64,000 nucleotides of DNA from CAVQOB01 sp963714325 (GCA_963714325.1 CAVQOB010000035.1:1-64000), one strand, 5' to 3'; positions 43,667-52,971 are shown, counted from the stretch's first letter. Made by a program: numbers and translations. Notes: generated from the letters alone by a model not told the origin.

Positions 43667-44546
43667 CGTTCTGCACCTGCTCGCGCATCTGATCGATCGT
43701 GGTCTTCAGGTCGAGCCCCGCACGCGTGATGTCGGGATCGTTCGATTTGGAGCAGAGCGTATTGGCTTCGCGATTGAATTCCTGGGCAAGGAAATCGAGC
43801 TTGCGCCCGACCGGCTCCCGGGCTTTCAGCAGGTCGCGGGCGGCGGCGACGTGAGCGGCCAGGCGCTTCAATTCCTCCTCGACGTCGGCGCGCGTCGCCA
43901 GCAGGGCTGCTTCCTGATGCAGGCGGGCGGGATCGAGCGCAATCGACGTTTCAAGGATGCGGCCGACCATCTCTTCGAGTCGCCGACGAATGGCCTCCGT
44001 CGAACGCGCCGGCGCCTTGGTCACGAGCCCGACGAGGCGTTCGATATCGCTGAGCTGGTCGCGCATGATGGTAGCCAAATGGCTGCCCTCGGCCTGTCGC
44101 GACACGACGAGTTCGGCAAGCGCGGACTTGAGGCTGGTGAGCATGGCGGCCGTGCGCTGCTCCGCCTCATCCTCGCTTTCACCGGCCTCGACGTATTCGA
44201 GTACGCCGCGCAATCCGAGCAGTCCTTCGGTCGAGGCTGCGCTTGACCCAGTGATGGCCTGCACGCGCGCCGCAGCGGCGACAACCTGCTTCAAGGCTGC
44301 TTCATTGAGGCGGATTTCGCTGACACCATCGGCGCGTTTGACGGCGAGCCCAACATTGACACTGCCGCGGACGATCGCCTGGCCGACCAATTCGCGCACT
44401 TTGGGTTCGAGCGATTCAAACCCCGGCGGCAACCGCATGCGCAGGTCGAGGCCGCGGCCGTTGACGGACTTTACTTCCCAGGTCCAGGACGTGCCCCCCC
44501 TGACTCCTTCAGCGCGCGCAAATCCAGTCATGCTCTTAAGCGACAT
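43659..44546 (-). CDS. yicC: YicC-family endoribonuclease-like protein
   Basis: The ATG at 44546 gives 295 residues beginning with the family signature MSLKSMTGFARAEG and continuing with WEVKSVNGRGLDLRMRLP. The C-terminal DUF1732 region contains RKLDFLAQEFNREANTLCSK. E. coli YicC is linked to small-RNA turnover and stationary-phase survival. The frame is open 24 codons upstream. It overlaps gmk, so the two are likely coexpressed. Confidence 0.9.
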   Translation of the reverse strand: MSLKSMTGFARAEGVRGGTSWTWEVKSVNGRGLDLRMRLPPGFESLEPKVRELVGQAIVRGSVNVGLAVKRADGVSEIRLNEAALKQVVAAAARVQAITGSSAASTEGLLGLRGVLEYVEAGESEDEAEQRTAAMLTSLKSALAELVVSRQAEGSHLATIMRDQLSDIERLVGLVTKAPARSTEAIRRRLEEMVGRILETSIALDPARLHQEAALLATRADVEEELKRLAAHVAAARDLLKAREPVGRKLDFLAQEFNREANTLCSKSNDPDITRAGLDLKTTIDQMREQVQNVE

Positions 44547-44646
44547 GGGGAGGTTATTGTCTTTCATGGGACTGCGTTGAATGTGCAGCACCATACCGTC
44601 AGCGATGGCCCGCAACAAGGCGGCTTAACGCAGCTGCCGAGCCGGA

Positions 44647-45993
44647 TCAGGACTTCGGCTTCTTCGCCGGGGCTTGTTGAGCGGCGGCTGGTAATGCCGC
44701 CGGCTGCGCTGCCGGCGCTTGCGGCTCAACGGCGGCTTCGGCAGCGCCAGTGCCGCCACCGACGGCCGGCGTTGCAGCCGCACCGGCACGGGCAGCGCGC
44801 TCCTTCTCGACCTGGCGCCAGCGCACAACATTGGTGTTATGATCCTTGAGTGTCTCGGCGAAGGTATGACCGCCCTTCCCGTCCGCCACGAAGTACAATT
44901 CGCGTGTCGCCGCCGGTCTCAGCGTCGCCTCGATGGTGGCGCGGCCCGGGTTGCAGATCGGCGTCGGGGGGAGCGAGGGGATCACGTAGGTGTTGTGCGC
45001 CGTATTGGATTGGATTTCCGACTTCAGGATCGGCTTGCCCCAGGCGACCTTGCCCTGCAACAGGCCATAGAGAATGGTCGGATCCGATTGCAGCTTCATG
45101 TTTTGGCGCAACCGGTTGACGAAGACGGCGGCGACACGATCACGCTCATCGTTGCGGCCGGTTTCCTTTTCGACGATCGACGCGAGGACAAGCGCCTCTT
45201 GCGGCGTCTTGAGCGGCAGTCCCTCCTGGCGCTCCGCCCAGGCGGTCTCGATCAGCTTTTTCTGTGCCGCCTGCATCAGGTCGATGACGCCCTGCCGGGT
45301 GGCGCCGCGCTGCAGAGAATAGGTTTCCGGCAACAGCGTGCCTTCCGGAGGAACAGCGGCGATATCGCCCGTCAAGCTCTGGTCGGCCTTCAATCGCTCG
45401 ACGATCTGATGGCTGGTCAGACCTTCGGGGATGGTGACGCGGGTCATCACGGTGCGGCCATCGGAAAGCGTCTCTATGATGCTGCGGATGCTGGCGCCCT
45501 GCTTGATCTCGTAGTCGCCGGCCTTAAGCAGCGCGCCCTTCGGCGTCGTCAAGCGCAGCCAATGCACGGCCGCGACGAACAGATTGCGACTGGGGATGAC
45601 GCGCTCGCGCTCCAGGCGATCAGCAATGCTTTGCGTTTCCTCGCCGCGTGGAATGACAATGATCTTGTTCTGCGCGGATGGTCCGGGCGCGTCCATCGCC
45701 GCCGTCAGATAGAGCGCGCCACCGCCAGCCAGCAGCAATGCCAGCAGCAGCATCGTCAGTGCGCCATTGATGAAACGTAGCACCGGTCCAAGCCTTCTTG
45801 CTTCTGCCCGCGGCTTGCGGCCGGTTGGGCGTTTGGGTCCACGCAACGGTTCGACAACTTCCGACGGGCTCCGCGTCTGCACGCCACTGGTGCGCCCAGT
45901 CCGTTCGCCACCGACGCGCTCGACACCGGCGCTGCGGCGTGCTCTGGCGGCGCCGGCTTGATCGATTGGGGTCTTGGCCAGCTTACTCGTCAC
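44647..45993 (-). CDS. mltG: Endolytic murein transglycosylase MltG
   Basis: This 448-residue inner-membrane lytic transglycosylase terminates nascent glycan strands. It has a basic cytosolic N-terminus, one membrane segment (FINGALTMLLLALLLAGGGALYL, near residues 93-115), a LysM-like domain, and the YceG catalytic core with LASIVEKETGRNDERDRVAAV containing the catalytic glutamate and ending in a substrate-binding NTYVIPSLPPTPICNPG. An Ala/Pro-rich tail follows. It sits between yicC and fabF, as in other Hyphomicrobiales. Confidence 0.93.
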   Translation of the reverse strand: MTSKLAKTPIDQAGAARARRSAGVERVGGERTGRTSGVQTRSPSEVVEPLRGPKRPTGRKPRAEARRLGPVLRFINGALTMLLLALLLAGGGALYLTAAMDAPGPSAQNKIIVIPRGEETQSIADRLERERVIPSRNLFVAAVHWLRLTTPKGALLKAGDYEIKQGASIRSIIETLSDGRTVMTRVTIPEGLTSHQIVERLKADQSLTGDIAAVPPEGTLLPETYSLQRGATRQGVIDLMQAAQKKLIETAWAERQEGLPLKTPQEALVLASIVEKETGRNDERDRVAAVFVNRLRQNMKLQSDPTILYGLLQGKVAWGKPILKSEIQSNTAHNTYVIPSLPPTPICNPGRATIEATLRPAATRELYFVADGKGGHTFAETLKDHNTNVVRWRQVEKERAARAGAAATPAVGGGTGAAEAAVEPQAPAAQPAALPAAAQQAPAKKPKS

Positions 45994-46187
45994 GCATCAG
46001 CCCATTGAAAAGAAACCCAGCCGGTCCCGGCACGTCTCGTTACTCGACCTCGCCACTGCACTACAATCTGCACTACAATCACGGTACTCCACATCACACG
46101 ACAAGTTTCATCGAAGAATATGGCAAAAGCCCGTCAAAGTGCACTTGGCCGTCAGATTGCGAAGACCGCGTGCACGATAGGCCGGGT

Positions 46188-47456
46188 TCAGGCGGCAACG
46201 CGTCGCATGACCAACGACGCATTGGTGCCGCCGAAACCGAACGAGTTCGACAGTACGGTATTGATGGGACGCTTCTTCGCCTTATGTGGAACAAGATCGA
46301 TCGCCGTTGATACGGAAGGGTTATCAAGGTTCAGCGTCGGCGGCGCGATATTGTCGCGCATGGCCAGAATCGAGAATACGGCTTCGACCGATCCGGCGGC
46401 GCCGAGTAGGTGGCCGATCGCCGATTTGGTCGACGACATGGCGACCTTGCTGGCGGCATTACCCAGCAATCGCTCAACGGCACCCAGTTCAATCTCGTCG
46501 CCCATCGGCGTCGACGTACCGTGCGCATTGATGTAGTCGAGGTCGGACGCGGCGATCCCAGCGCGCTTCAACGCCATCTGCATGCAGCGGAACGCGCCGT
46601 CACCGTCTTCTGCGGGGGCGGTGATGTGATAGGCGTCGCCCGACAGGCCGTAGCCGATCACTTCGGCGTAAATGCGCGCGCCGCGGGCCTTGGCATGCTC
46701 CAAGCTTTCCAAGACGACAACGCCGGCGCCTTCGCCCATCACAAAGCCGTCGCGGTCACGGTCGTAGGGACGCGACCCCTTCGTGGGTTGATCGTTGAAC
46801 CCTGTCGAAAGCGCCCGGCAGGCGGCAAATCCAGCAAGTGCGATGCGGCAGATCGGGCTCTCGGCGCCACCGGCGACCATCACCTCGGCGTCACCGAGGG
46901 CGACGAGACGCGCGGCATCGCCAATGGCGTGGGCGCCGGTCGAACAGGCGGTGACGACGGAGTGATTGGGCCCTTTGAGGCCATGCTTGATCGAAACGTA
47001 GCCTGAGGCGAGGTTGATCAACCGACCGGGAATGAAGAACGGGCTGACCCGCTTCGGGCCTTTTTCCTTGAGCAGGATCGAGGTGTCGGCAATGCCGGAC
47101 AATCCGCCGATGCCAGAGCCGATGAGCACACCGGTGTTGATCTGCTTCTCACGCGTATCGGCTTTCCAGCCCGCGTCTTTCAAAGCCTGATCAGCGGCGG
47201 CGACCGCATAGATGATGAAGTCGTCGACCTTGCGCTGGTCCTTCGGCTCCATCCAGTCATCGGCATTGAAGTTGCCATCGGCGAGACTGCCCTTGGGGAT
47301 GAAGTGGGCGATTTGGCAGGTAATGTCCGCGACTTCGAATTCGCTGACGCGGCGGGCGCCGCTTTTACCTTCCAACAGCCGGGCCCAGGTGGCCTCAACG
47401 CCGCAACCGAGCGGCGTGACCAATCCGAGACCCGTAACGACGACCCGACGTAGCAT
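46188..47456 (-). CDS. fabF: 3-oxoacyl-[acyl-carrier-protein] synthase II (FabF)
   Basis: This 422-residue elongating ketosynthase extends acyl-ACP with malonyl-ACP. The active-site cysteine lies in SVVTACSTGAHAI, with the catalytic histidines in INAHGTSTPMGD and SAIGHLLGAAG. It follows acpP by 106 bp, separated by a terminator-like hairpin that may set the high ACP to low FabF ratio. Confidence 0.96.
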   Translation of the reverse strand: MLRRVVVTGLGLVTPLGCGVEATWARLLEGKSGARRVSEFEVADITCQIAHFIPKGSLADGNFNADDWMEPKDQRKVDDFIIYAVAAADQALKDAGWKADTREKQINTGVLIGSGIGGLSGIADTSILLKEKGPKRVSPFFIPGRLINLASGYVSIKHGLKGPNHSVVTACSTGAHAIGDAARLVALGDAEVMVAGGAESPICRIALAGFAACRALSTGFNDQPTKGSRPYDRDRDGFVMGEGAGVVVLESLEHAKARGARIYAEVIGYGLSGDAYHITAPAEDGDGAFRCMQMALKRAGIAASDLDYINAHGTSTPMGDEIELGAVERLLGNAASKVAMSSTKSAIGHLLGAAGSVEAVFSILAMRDNIAPPTLNLDNPSVSTAIDLVPHKAKKRPINTVLSNSFGFGGTNASLVMRRVAA

Positions 47457-47510
47457 GCCAGCCCCTTATCAACCCGCCCAAAATCTCCAAGAGCGAAGCA
47501 ACAAACTGAA

Positions 47511-47547
47511 AAGCCGGGCCTCCCCGACAACGCGGAACGCCCGGCTT
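47511..47547 (-). terminator. Terminator/attenuator hairpin between acpP and fabF
   Basis: AAGCCGGGC and GCCCGGCTT form a 9-bp perfect stem around a 19-nt loop, followed on the minus strand by TTCAGTTTG. It lies 16 bp after the acpP stop and likely limits read-through into fabF or protects the acpP mRNA 3' end. Confidence 0.55.
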
Positions 47548-47562
47548 GCTACAGTCGTCCAC

Positions 47563-47808
47563 TCAAGCGGCGCTCGACGCATTCTTCTCGAGGAACTTCA
47601 CGGCATCGCCGACCGTCTGGATCTTTTCAGCGGCGTCATCGGGAATTTCACAACCGAACTCTTCTTCAAATGCCATCACCAGCTCGACTGTATCGAGGCT
47701 GTCGGCACCGAGGTCGTCAATGAAGCTCGCGCCTTCGACGACCTTCTCGACTTCAACGCCGAGATGCTCGACAACGATCTTCTTCACGCGGCTTGCAACG
47801 TCGCTCAT
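47563..47808 (-). CDS. acpP: Acyl carrier protein
   Basis: This 81-residue acidic four-helix protein has the phosphopantetheine attachment site in DLGADSLDTVELVMAFEEEF; the serine follows GAD. It carries growing acyl chains for FabG, FabF and FabD encoded nearby. The gene is separated from fabG by a 338-bp intergenic region and probably has its own strong promoter. Confidence 0.97.
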   Translation of the reverse strand: MSDVASRVKKIVVEHLGVEVEKVVEGASFIDDLGADSLDTVELVMAFEEEFGCEIPDDAAEKIQTVGDAVKFLEKNASSAA

Positions 47809-48146
47809 GTCAGTCTTCCCCTCGCGGATCTCTTTTTTGGCTGTGCTATTTTGAGTCGCACCAGATCCAACAGCCTGGACCCGTGGCGAATGTCATGATG
47901 ATCGACCGTGTGACGTAACGCCGGTCACTGGCTCCCGTGCCCTTCCTGAGTACACGAAGGCCTGAATACGCCAAGGCCTGAGTACGCCAAGTTCGGGCGT
48001 CCGCCAAGGTTTTCCCCAGGCCGGTGAACACAATTCGCGGGGTCGTTAACATACTTCCCCCCCCTTGACCAGCGGGTTGGGAGCCGCTCCCGCATCACGA
48101 CGTTACATTATTTTGACGATGCAGTGTCACTCGTTTTGAACAGCGA
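47809..48146. promoter_or_regulatory. acpP upstream region with 16-bp tandem repeats
   Basis: No gene is visible in these 338 bp. Two 16-bp tandem units, AAGGCCTGAATACGCC (47957-47972) and AAGGCCTGAGTACGCC (47973-47988), follow a more diverged third (47942-47956). Further out lie a C-run and the inverted repeat GGGAGC/GCTCCC near 48080. The acpP promoter must lie here, but I cannot identify its -35/-10 boxes. Confidence 0.4.
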
Positions 48147-48893
48147 TCAGGGCATGACCATGCCGCCGTTCACGTGCAGTGTTTGGCCGGAGACGTAGCG
48201 CGCCTCCGTGCTCGCCAGATAGACCGCGCACGCCGCGATATCGTCGGGGGTACCGAAGGTCTGGGCAGGGATCTGTTCCTTGATCATCGCCGTTTGCTTT
48301 TCATTCAAGACTTCGGTCATGGCGGTCTGGATAAAGCCAGGTGCGATGCAGTTGGCGGTGATGCCGCGCGAGCCGACTTCCCTGGCGAGGCTCTTGGTCA
48401 TGCCGATCATGCCGGCCTTGGAGGCGGCATAATTGCCTTGGCCTGGGTTGCCGATGATCGCGGAAACCGAGGAAATGTTGATGATCCGGCCGTATCCGGT
48501 CTTCGAGCGCATCATGTGGCGGCTGGCGGCGCGCATCAGCATGAAGGTCGAGGTCAGGTTGACGGCGATGACGTCGTCCCACTGCTCGTCCTTCATCACC
48601 ATGAAGAGGTTGTCCTTGGTCAGCCCGGCATTGTTGACGAGAATATCGAGCCTGCCCCCCAATGCCTTGACGGCCTCGTCGATCAGCTTGCCGACCTGCT
48701 CCTTGTTGGCGAGATCGCAGGGCACCACGACGCAACGCTCTTTCAACGCCGCCTTGAGCGCTTCAAGCTTGTCGACCTGCCGGCCTGATATGGCGACCGT
48801 CGCGCCGCGGGCATGCAGCTGGCGGGCAATGGCGCCGCCAATGCCGCCTGTGGCGCCGGTGACGAGGGCAGTTTTGCCGGTGAGATCGAACAT
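48147..48893 (-). CDS. fabG: 3-oxoacyl-[acyl-carrier-protein] reductase FabG
   Basis: The ATG at 48893 (AAGGAA upstream) gives a 248-residue short-chain dehydrogenase. It has a cofactor-binding TGATGGIGGAIARQL, NNAG, catalytic Ser (NISSVSAIIG) with YAASKAG, and the C-terminal VSGQTLHVNGGMVMP found in FabG. It reduces 3-oxoacyl-ACP with NADPH. The frame extends far upstream, but only as the antisense of the divergent vapB-like gene. Confidence 0.95.
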   Translation of the reverse strand: MFDLTGKTALVTGATGGIGGAIARQLHARGATVAISGRQVDKLEALKAALKERCVVVPCDLANKEQVGKLIDEAVKALGGRLDILVNNAGLTKDNLFMVMKDEQWDDVIAVNLTSTFMLMRAASRHMMRSKTGYGRIINISSVSAIIGNPGQGNYAASKAGMIGMTKSLAREVGSRGITANCIAPGFIQTAMTEVLNEKQTAMIKEQIPAQTFGTPDDIAACAVYLASTEARYVSGQTLHVNGGMVMP

Positions 48894-49049
48894 GGGACAT
48901 TCCTTACGAGGGCGAAAAGCAGGATCTGGCGGGGTTTTGCGGGAGGTAGACGGCATCGTCAAGGGCGGAGGTTCGCATTGGTTTTGCGCATGGACCTTGA
49001 CACCGCGTCCAGCAATGTATATCCATGCGGGACATACGCGAGACAATTC

Positions 49050-49286
49050 ATGTCGACAAAGACCGTCATCTTCAAAAGCAATCGAACCCAGGCCGTCCGG
49101 CTGCCGAAGGACGTTGCCTTCCCCGAGGACGTCCGCGAAGTCGAAATCACCAAGGTCGGCAATAGCCGCGTGATCAGCCCTGTCGGCCATCGCTGGGATA
49201 GTTTCTTCGCAAGGGGAACCAGACTGAGTGACGACTTCTTGGTCGACCGCGATCAAGGGAGATTCGAGGAGCGCGAACCGCTCTGA
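49050..49286 (+). CDS. vapB: VapB-type (AbrB/SpoVT fold) antitoxin
   Basis: The 78-residue protein has an N-terminal swapped-hairpin DNA-binding domain (TKTVIFKSNRTQAVRLPKDV, then VEITKVGNSRVISPVG) and a C-terminal acidic/basic tail that would wrap the toxin. The stop overlaps the start of the vapC-like gene (ATG within GATGC), the usual antitoxin-toxin coupling. It would autoregulate the pair by binding its own promoter. Confidence 0.85.
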   Translation: MSTKTVIFKSNRTQAVRLPKDVAFPEDVREVEITKVGNSRVISPVGHRWDSFFARGTRLSDDFLVDRDQGRFEEREPL

Positions 49287-49684
49287 TGCTGCGCTACATG
49301 CTGGATACCAACACCTGTATCCGAGCCATGCGCATTGACGCAGCCACCGGCCTTGCCGCGCGGCTCAACCGATTTGCCGAACAACTCTGCATATCGACAA
49401 TTGTCTTGGCCGAGTTGCACTACGGTGCCGAGAACTCGCAGCGCGTTACAGAAAACCTGTTCGAGATTGAGCAGTTCGCTGCACGGGTTCGAACGGTGCT
49501 GGACTTTGATGCAGAGGCGGCAGCCGACTATGGCCGCATTCGCGTTGCACTGCGCAAGACTCCCATCGGCCCGCTCGATACGTTGATTGCCGCGCACGCG
49601 CGCAGCCGCGACCTGATCATCGTCACCAGCAACGTCAGTGAATTCAGCCGCGTGCCGGGACTGGCGGTGGAGGAGTGGTTGTAA
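49286..49684 (+). CDS. vapC: VapC-type PIN-domain ribonuclease toxin
   Basis: The 132-residue PIN protein has the acidic active-site set: Asp in YMLDTNTCI, Glu in VLAELHYGAE, Asp in GPLDTLIAAHA, and the C-terminal IVTSNVSEFSRVPGLAVEEW, where many VapCs have NNTREF. Such toxins cut initiator tRNA or rRNA when VapB is degraded. All catalytic acids are present, so it is probably active. Confidence 0.9.
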   Translation: MLRYMLDTNTCIRAMRIDAATGLAARLNRFAEQLCISTIVLAELHYGAENSQRVTENLFEIEQFAARVRTVLDFDAEAAADYGRIRVALRKTPIGPLDTLIAAHARSRDLIIVTSNVSEFSRVPGLAVEEWL

Positions 49685-49705
49685 GCCGGGGCCGCGCGGG
49701 ACGGT

Positions 49706-50434
49706 CTACCCGATCGGTCCAACAAACTGCTGCAATTCCGGGGTCTTTGGCGCCTGGAACAACGCTTTCGGCGCACCCTCCTCGTGCACCCGGCCGGCAT
49801 GCATGAAAATCAGCTTGGTGCCGACGTCGCGGGCAAAGCGCATCTCGTGCGTGACGAGCATCAGCGTCATGCCATCGCGCGCCAAGGTCTCAATCACCCG
49901 CAAGACCTCATTGACGAGTTCGGGATCGAGCGCCGAGGTGATCTCATCGCAGAGCAGAACTTTAGGCCGCATGGCGAGCGCCCGCGCGATGGCAACGCGT
50001 TGCTGCTGGCCGCCGGAGAGTTGGCTCGGATAACTCGCAAATTTGTCGTCGAGCCCGACTTTCGCAAGCATCTCCTTTGCAAGCTCGGTTTGCGCTTTCG
50101 CGGAAATCTTGTTCACGACCTTCGGCGCGAGCACGACGTTTTCCGCCGCCGTCAGATGCGGGAACAGATTGAACTGCTGGAACACCATGCCGACGTGACG
50201 ACGCAATTCCCTGAGATCGGTTGCCTTGCCGCCAACCTCGAGCCCGTCGACGGTGATTGATCCCGACTGATAAGTCTCAAGCCCGTTGACACAGCGCAGC
50301 AGCGTGCTCTTGCCCGAACCGGATCGTCCGATGATGGCGATCACGTCGCCCTTTTCGACCGCGACCGAAACGCCTTTCAGAACCTCCAGTGGCCCAAACG
50401 ACTTGCGCACATCGGTGATACTAACGAGCGGCAT
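49706..50434 (-). CDS. Polar amino-acid ABC transporter ATP-binding protein
   Basis: This 242-residue ATPase has Walker A GRSGSGKSTLLR, Q-loop MVFQQFNLFPH, signature LSGGQQQRVAIARAL, Walker B VLLCDEITSALD and the H-loop histidine, and resembles GlnQ/ArtP. It overlaps the permease gene by 14 bp and is the last gene of a four-gene importer operon read on the minus strand. Confidence 0.93.
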   Translation of the reverse strand: MPLVSITDVRKSFGPLEVLKGVSVAVEKGDVIAIIGRSGSGKSTLLRCVNGLETYQSGSITVDGLEVGGKATDLRELRRHVGMVFQQFNLFPHLTAAENVVLAPKVVNKISAKAQTELAKEMLAKVGLDDKFASYPSQLSGGQQQRVAIARALAMRPKVLLCDEITSALDPELVNEVLRVIETLARDGMTLMLVTHEMRFARDVGTKLIFMHAGRVHEEGAPKALFQAPKTPELQQFVGPIG

Positions 50435-51071
50435 TGAGGCGTCCTTCCAGGCGGCGGGCGTACCAGGAGAGTGGGAAGCAGAGCGCGAAGTAAATCAGCG
50501 CAACGAGTGAGTAGACGAGGAACGGACGGAACGTCGCGTTGTTCAGCATCGTGCCGGCCTTGGTTAGCTCGACGAAGCCGATGATCGAGGCGAGGGCCGT
50601 GCCTTTGATCACCTGCACCGAAAAACCAACGGTCGGCGGGATCGCGATGCGCAGCGCTTGCGGCAGGATCACGTAGCGCATCTGCTCGACGTAACTCAGC
50701 GCCAGCGAGGCGGATGCTTCCCACTGGCCCTTCGGCGTCGACTCAACACAACCACGCCAGATCTCGGTGAGGAATGCACTGGTCCACAGCGTCAGCGCCA
50801 AAGCTGCCGCCGCCCACGGGCTCAGCTCCAAACCGAACAGCGCCAGCCCGAAGAACAGCAGAAAGAGTTGCATCAACAGTGGCGTGCCCTGGAAAATCTC
50901 AATGTAAATCTTGACCAGCGCTTCAAGCGGCTTGATGCCGGACGTCCGCAAGAACAGCAGCACCACGCCAACCAACCCGCCGCAGACAAAAGCGATCAGC
51001 GACAGCAGAATTGTCCACTGCGTCGCGATCAGCAGGTTCTTGATGATCAGCCAGACGCTGAATTCGGTCAT
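50421..51071 (-). CDS. Polar amino-acid ABC transporter permease
   Basis: The 216-residue HisMQ-type permease has about five hydrophobic segments. The ATPase-contact EAA loop reads EASASLALSYVEQMRYVILP. A gap of 3 bp separates it from the second permease gene, and together they form the heterodimeric channel. Confidence 0.92.
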   Translation of the reverse strand: MTEFSVWLIIKNLLIATQWTILLSLIAFVCGGLVGVVLLFLRTSGIKPLEALVKIYIEIFQGTPLLMQLFLLFFGLALFGLELSPWAAAALALTLWTSAFLTEIWRGCVESTPKGQWEASASLALSYVEQMRYVILPQALRIAIPPTVGFSVQVIKGTALASIIGFVELTKAGTMLNNATFRPFLVYSLVALIYFALCFPLSWYARRLEGRLNAAR

Positions 51072-51074
51072 CGC

Positions 51075-51734
51075 TCACGCCTTCGGAAAGATGCGGCGGC
51101 CGAGTTGGCGCAGGCCAGTCCGGACGATGATCGCGAGGGCGAGATAGACGGCAGTCGCAAAGAAGTAGGCTTCGAAGGCGCGGAAGTTGCGCGACTGGAT
51201 GAAGTTGGCGGCGTAGGTCAGATCCTCAGCGGAAATCTGCGAGACGACGGCTGAGCCCAGCATGACGATGATGATCTGCGAGGACAGCGCCGGCCAGATC
51301 TTCTCGTACGCCGGCTTCAGCACGATATAGCGAAAAATTTCAAAGCGGCTCATGGCGAGACTGGCGCCCGCCTCGATATTGCCCTTCGGCGTCGCCTCCA
51401 CGCCGGCGCGAATGATCTCGGTCGAATAGGCGCCGAGATTGATGGTCATGGCGAGAAATGCGGCCTGCGCTTCGCTGAGCTTGATGCCGGCGGCGGGTAA
51501 TCCGAAGAAGATAAAAAACAATTGCACGATGAATGGCGTGTTGCGGATCACCTCGACATAACCAGAGACGATCGCGCCGGCCCAACGCGGCCCGAACGTG
51601 CGCGCCCATGCGCCCGTCGTGCCAACCGCGATCCCCGCCGCGGTCGAGACCAGAGTCAACACCACCGTGAACGCCAGCCCGTAGGCAAGCGTCTCCCAGT
51701 AGGGCAGGAGAGCTGTGAAATCCAGTTTGGACAT
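51075..51734 (-). CDS. Polar amino-acid ABC transporter permease
   Basis: Starting at ATG 51734 gives 219 residues; the open frame extends into the upstream palindromic repeat and should not be counted. HisMQ-type topology is present, with the EAA loop EAGASLAMSRFEIFRYIVLK. It pairs with the following permease. Confidence 0.92.
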   Translation of the reverse strand: MSKLDFTALLPYWETLAYGLAFTVVLTLVSTAAGIAVGTTGAWARTFGPRWAGAIVSGYVEVIRNTPFIVQLFFIFFGLPAAGIKLSEAQAAFLAMTINLGAYSTEIIRAGVEATPKGNIEAGASLAMSRFEIFRYIVLKPAYEKIWPALSSQIIIVMLGSAVVSQISAEDLTYAANFIQSRNFRAFEAYFFATAVYLALAIIVRTGLRQLGRRIFPKA

Positions 51735-51742
51735 TGTGATCT

Positions 51743-51887
51743 CCCTCTCCCCGCGCGCGGGGAGAGGGTTGGGGTGAGGGGCAGGTACAGATGACCGAGC
51801 GAGCCCTGGGCTGCCCCTCATCCGTCTCTAATACGTTCTGCGCTAAGCGCAGGGGCGGGCACCTTCTCCCCGCTTACGGGGAGAAGG
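51743..51887. repeat. Composite palindromic intergenic repeat (RIME-like)
   Basis: A 26-bp perfect palindrome (51743-51768, centre CGCGCG) and a second hairpin CCTTCTCCCCG/CGGGGAGAAGG (51862-51872 with 51877-51887) bracket a segment containing GGTTGGGGTGAGGGGC and CCCCTCATCCG. This two-palindrome mosaic is widespread in rhizobial intergenic DNA. It lies between the binding-protein gene and its permease gene, where such stems often stabilise the upstream mRNA. Confidence 0.8.
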
Positions 51888-51893
51888 CAGCGA

Positions 51894-52673
51894 TCAAATG
51901 CTCGACGGCAGCGGCGCCTTCAGCCACTTCTCGGAAATCTTGCCGAGTTCGCCCGACGACTTCGCCTTGGCGATGATCTCGTTGACCTTGGCCATCAAAG
52001 CCGGCTCGGCCTTGCGCATGCCGACGTAGCAAGGGCTGTCCTTGATCACGAACTTGGAGACCGGCGCGCGCGCGGGGTTCTTTTCCGCGATCGCCGCTGC
52101 GACGACGTTACCGGTCGCGATCAGATCAACTTGACCGGAGATAAACGCGGCGATGGTCGCGTTGTTGTCCTCGTAGCGCTTGATCGTCGCGTCGGGTGCG
52201 AGCTTTGAAATTTCCTGCTCTTCGATAGCGCCACGCGTCGCACCAACCGTCTTGCCTTTGAGATCGCCTGCGTTGGCGACCGCAACGTCCTTGGTGCCGA
52301 ACACGCCCGAGAAGAACGGAGCATAGGCATTGGAGAAGTCGATGACCTTCTCGCGGTCCGGGTTCTTGCCGAGTGAGGAGATGACGAGATCAGCCTTCTT
52401 GGTTTCGAGATAGGGAATGCGATTTGCGCTGGTCACCGGAATGATCTCGACCTTCACGCCCAGTTCCTTGGCGATGTAGGCGGCCATGTCGATGTCGTAG
52501 CCAACCGGTTTCAAGTCGGGCCCGGCCGAGCCAAACGGCGCGAAGTCCTGCGGTACTGCGACCTTCAGCACACCAGCTTTTTTGATGTCATCGAGCGCGT
52601 CGGCGTGCGCCAGCGTTGCACCACCGATCAAAGCCAGGACAAGTGACGTCGCGCGCAGAAGGGATCGAAACAT
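51894..52673 (-). CDS. Periplasmic amino-acid-binding protein of the ABC importer
   Basis: The start at 52673 gives 259 residues with signal peptide MFRSLLRATSLVLALIGGA (cleavage near AHA). The mature SBP family 3 fold shows the ligand-binding segments VPQDFAPFGSAG, GYDIDMAAYIAKELGVKVE and TVGATRGAIEEQ. It is the first gene of the importer operon; the amino acid bound cannot be specified. Confidence 0.92.
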   Translation of the reverse strand: MFRSLLRATSLVLALIGGATLAHADALDDIKKAGVLKVAVPQDFAPFGSAGPDLKPVGYDIDMAAYIAKELGVKVEIIPVTSANRIPYLETKKADLVISSLGKNPDREKVIDFSNAYAPFFSGVFGTKDVAVANAGDLKGKTVGATRGAIEEQEISKLAPDATIKRYEDNNATIAAFISGQVDLIATGNVVAAAIAEKNPARAPVSKFVIKDSPCYVGMRKAEPALMAKVNEIIAKAKSSGELGKISEKWLKAPLPSSI

Positions 52674-52971
52674 CGGGATACTCCGGGTTGGAATTGAAGC
52701 AAACGGGACTTGTTGACCATAGCGGCAAGTCAAGACCGTTGCCAAGACTTGCCACGCGTCCACCATGCCGCGCAAGACCGGCACGCATGTATCTGTCTAA
52801 TTTCGAGTATGCCGGGAACTGTGTTGCGTTATCTCTTTGGAACGGTCGACAGAACGTGCCGCGCACTTCAACTCGCCGTGCTGAACAATGGCGCGGCTGC
52901 GAGGAGCTGGATTGACTGCAACCTGCGCCGCGCTCACGATGCAGGCTTCGCATGCTACCCCAGGGGACACC

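Noticed and set aside
46057..46080. Two tandem 12-bp units TGCACTACAATC before fabF's 3' region
   Set aside because: Too short to distinguish from slippage; no structure or neighbouring signal supports a function.
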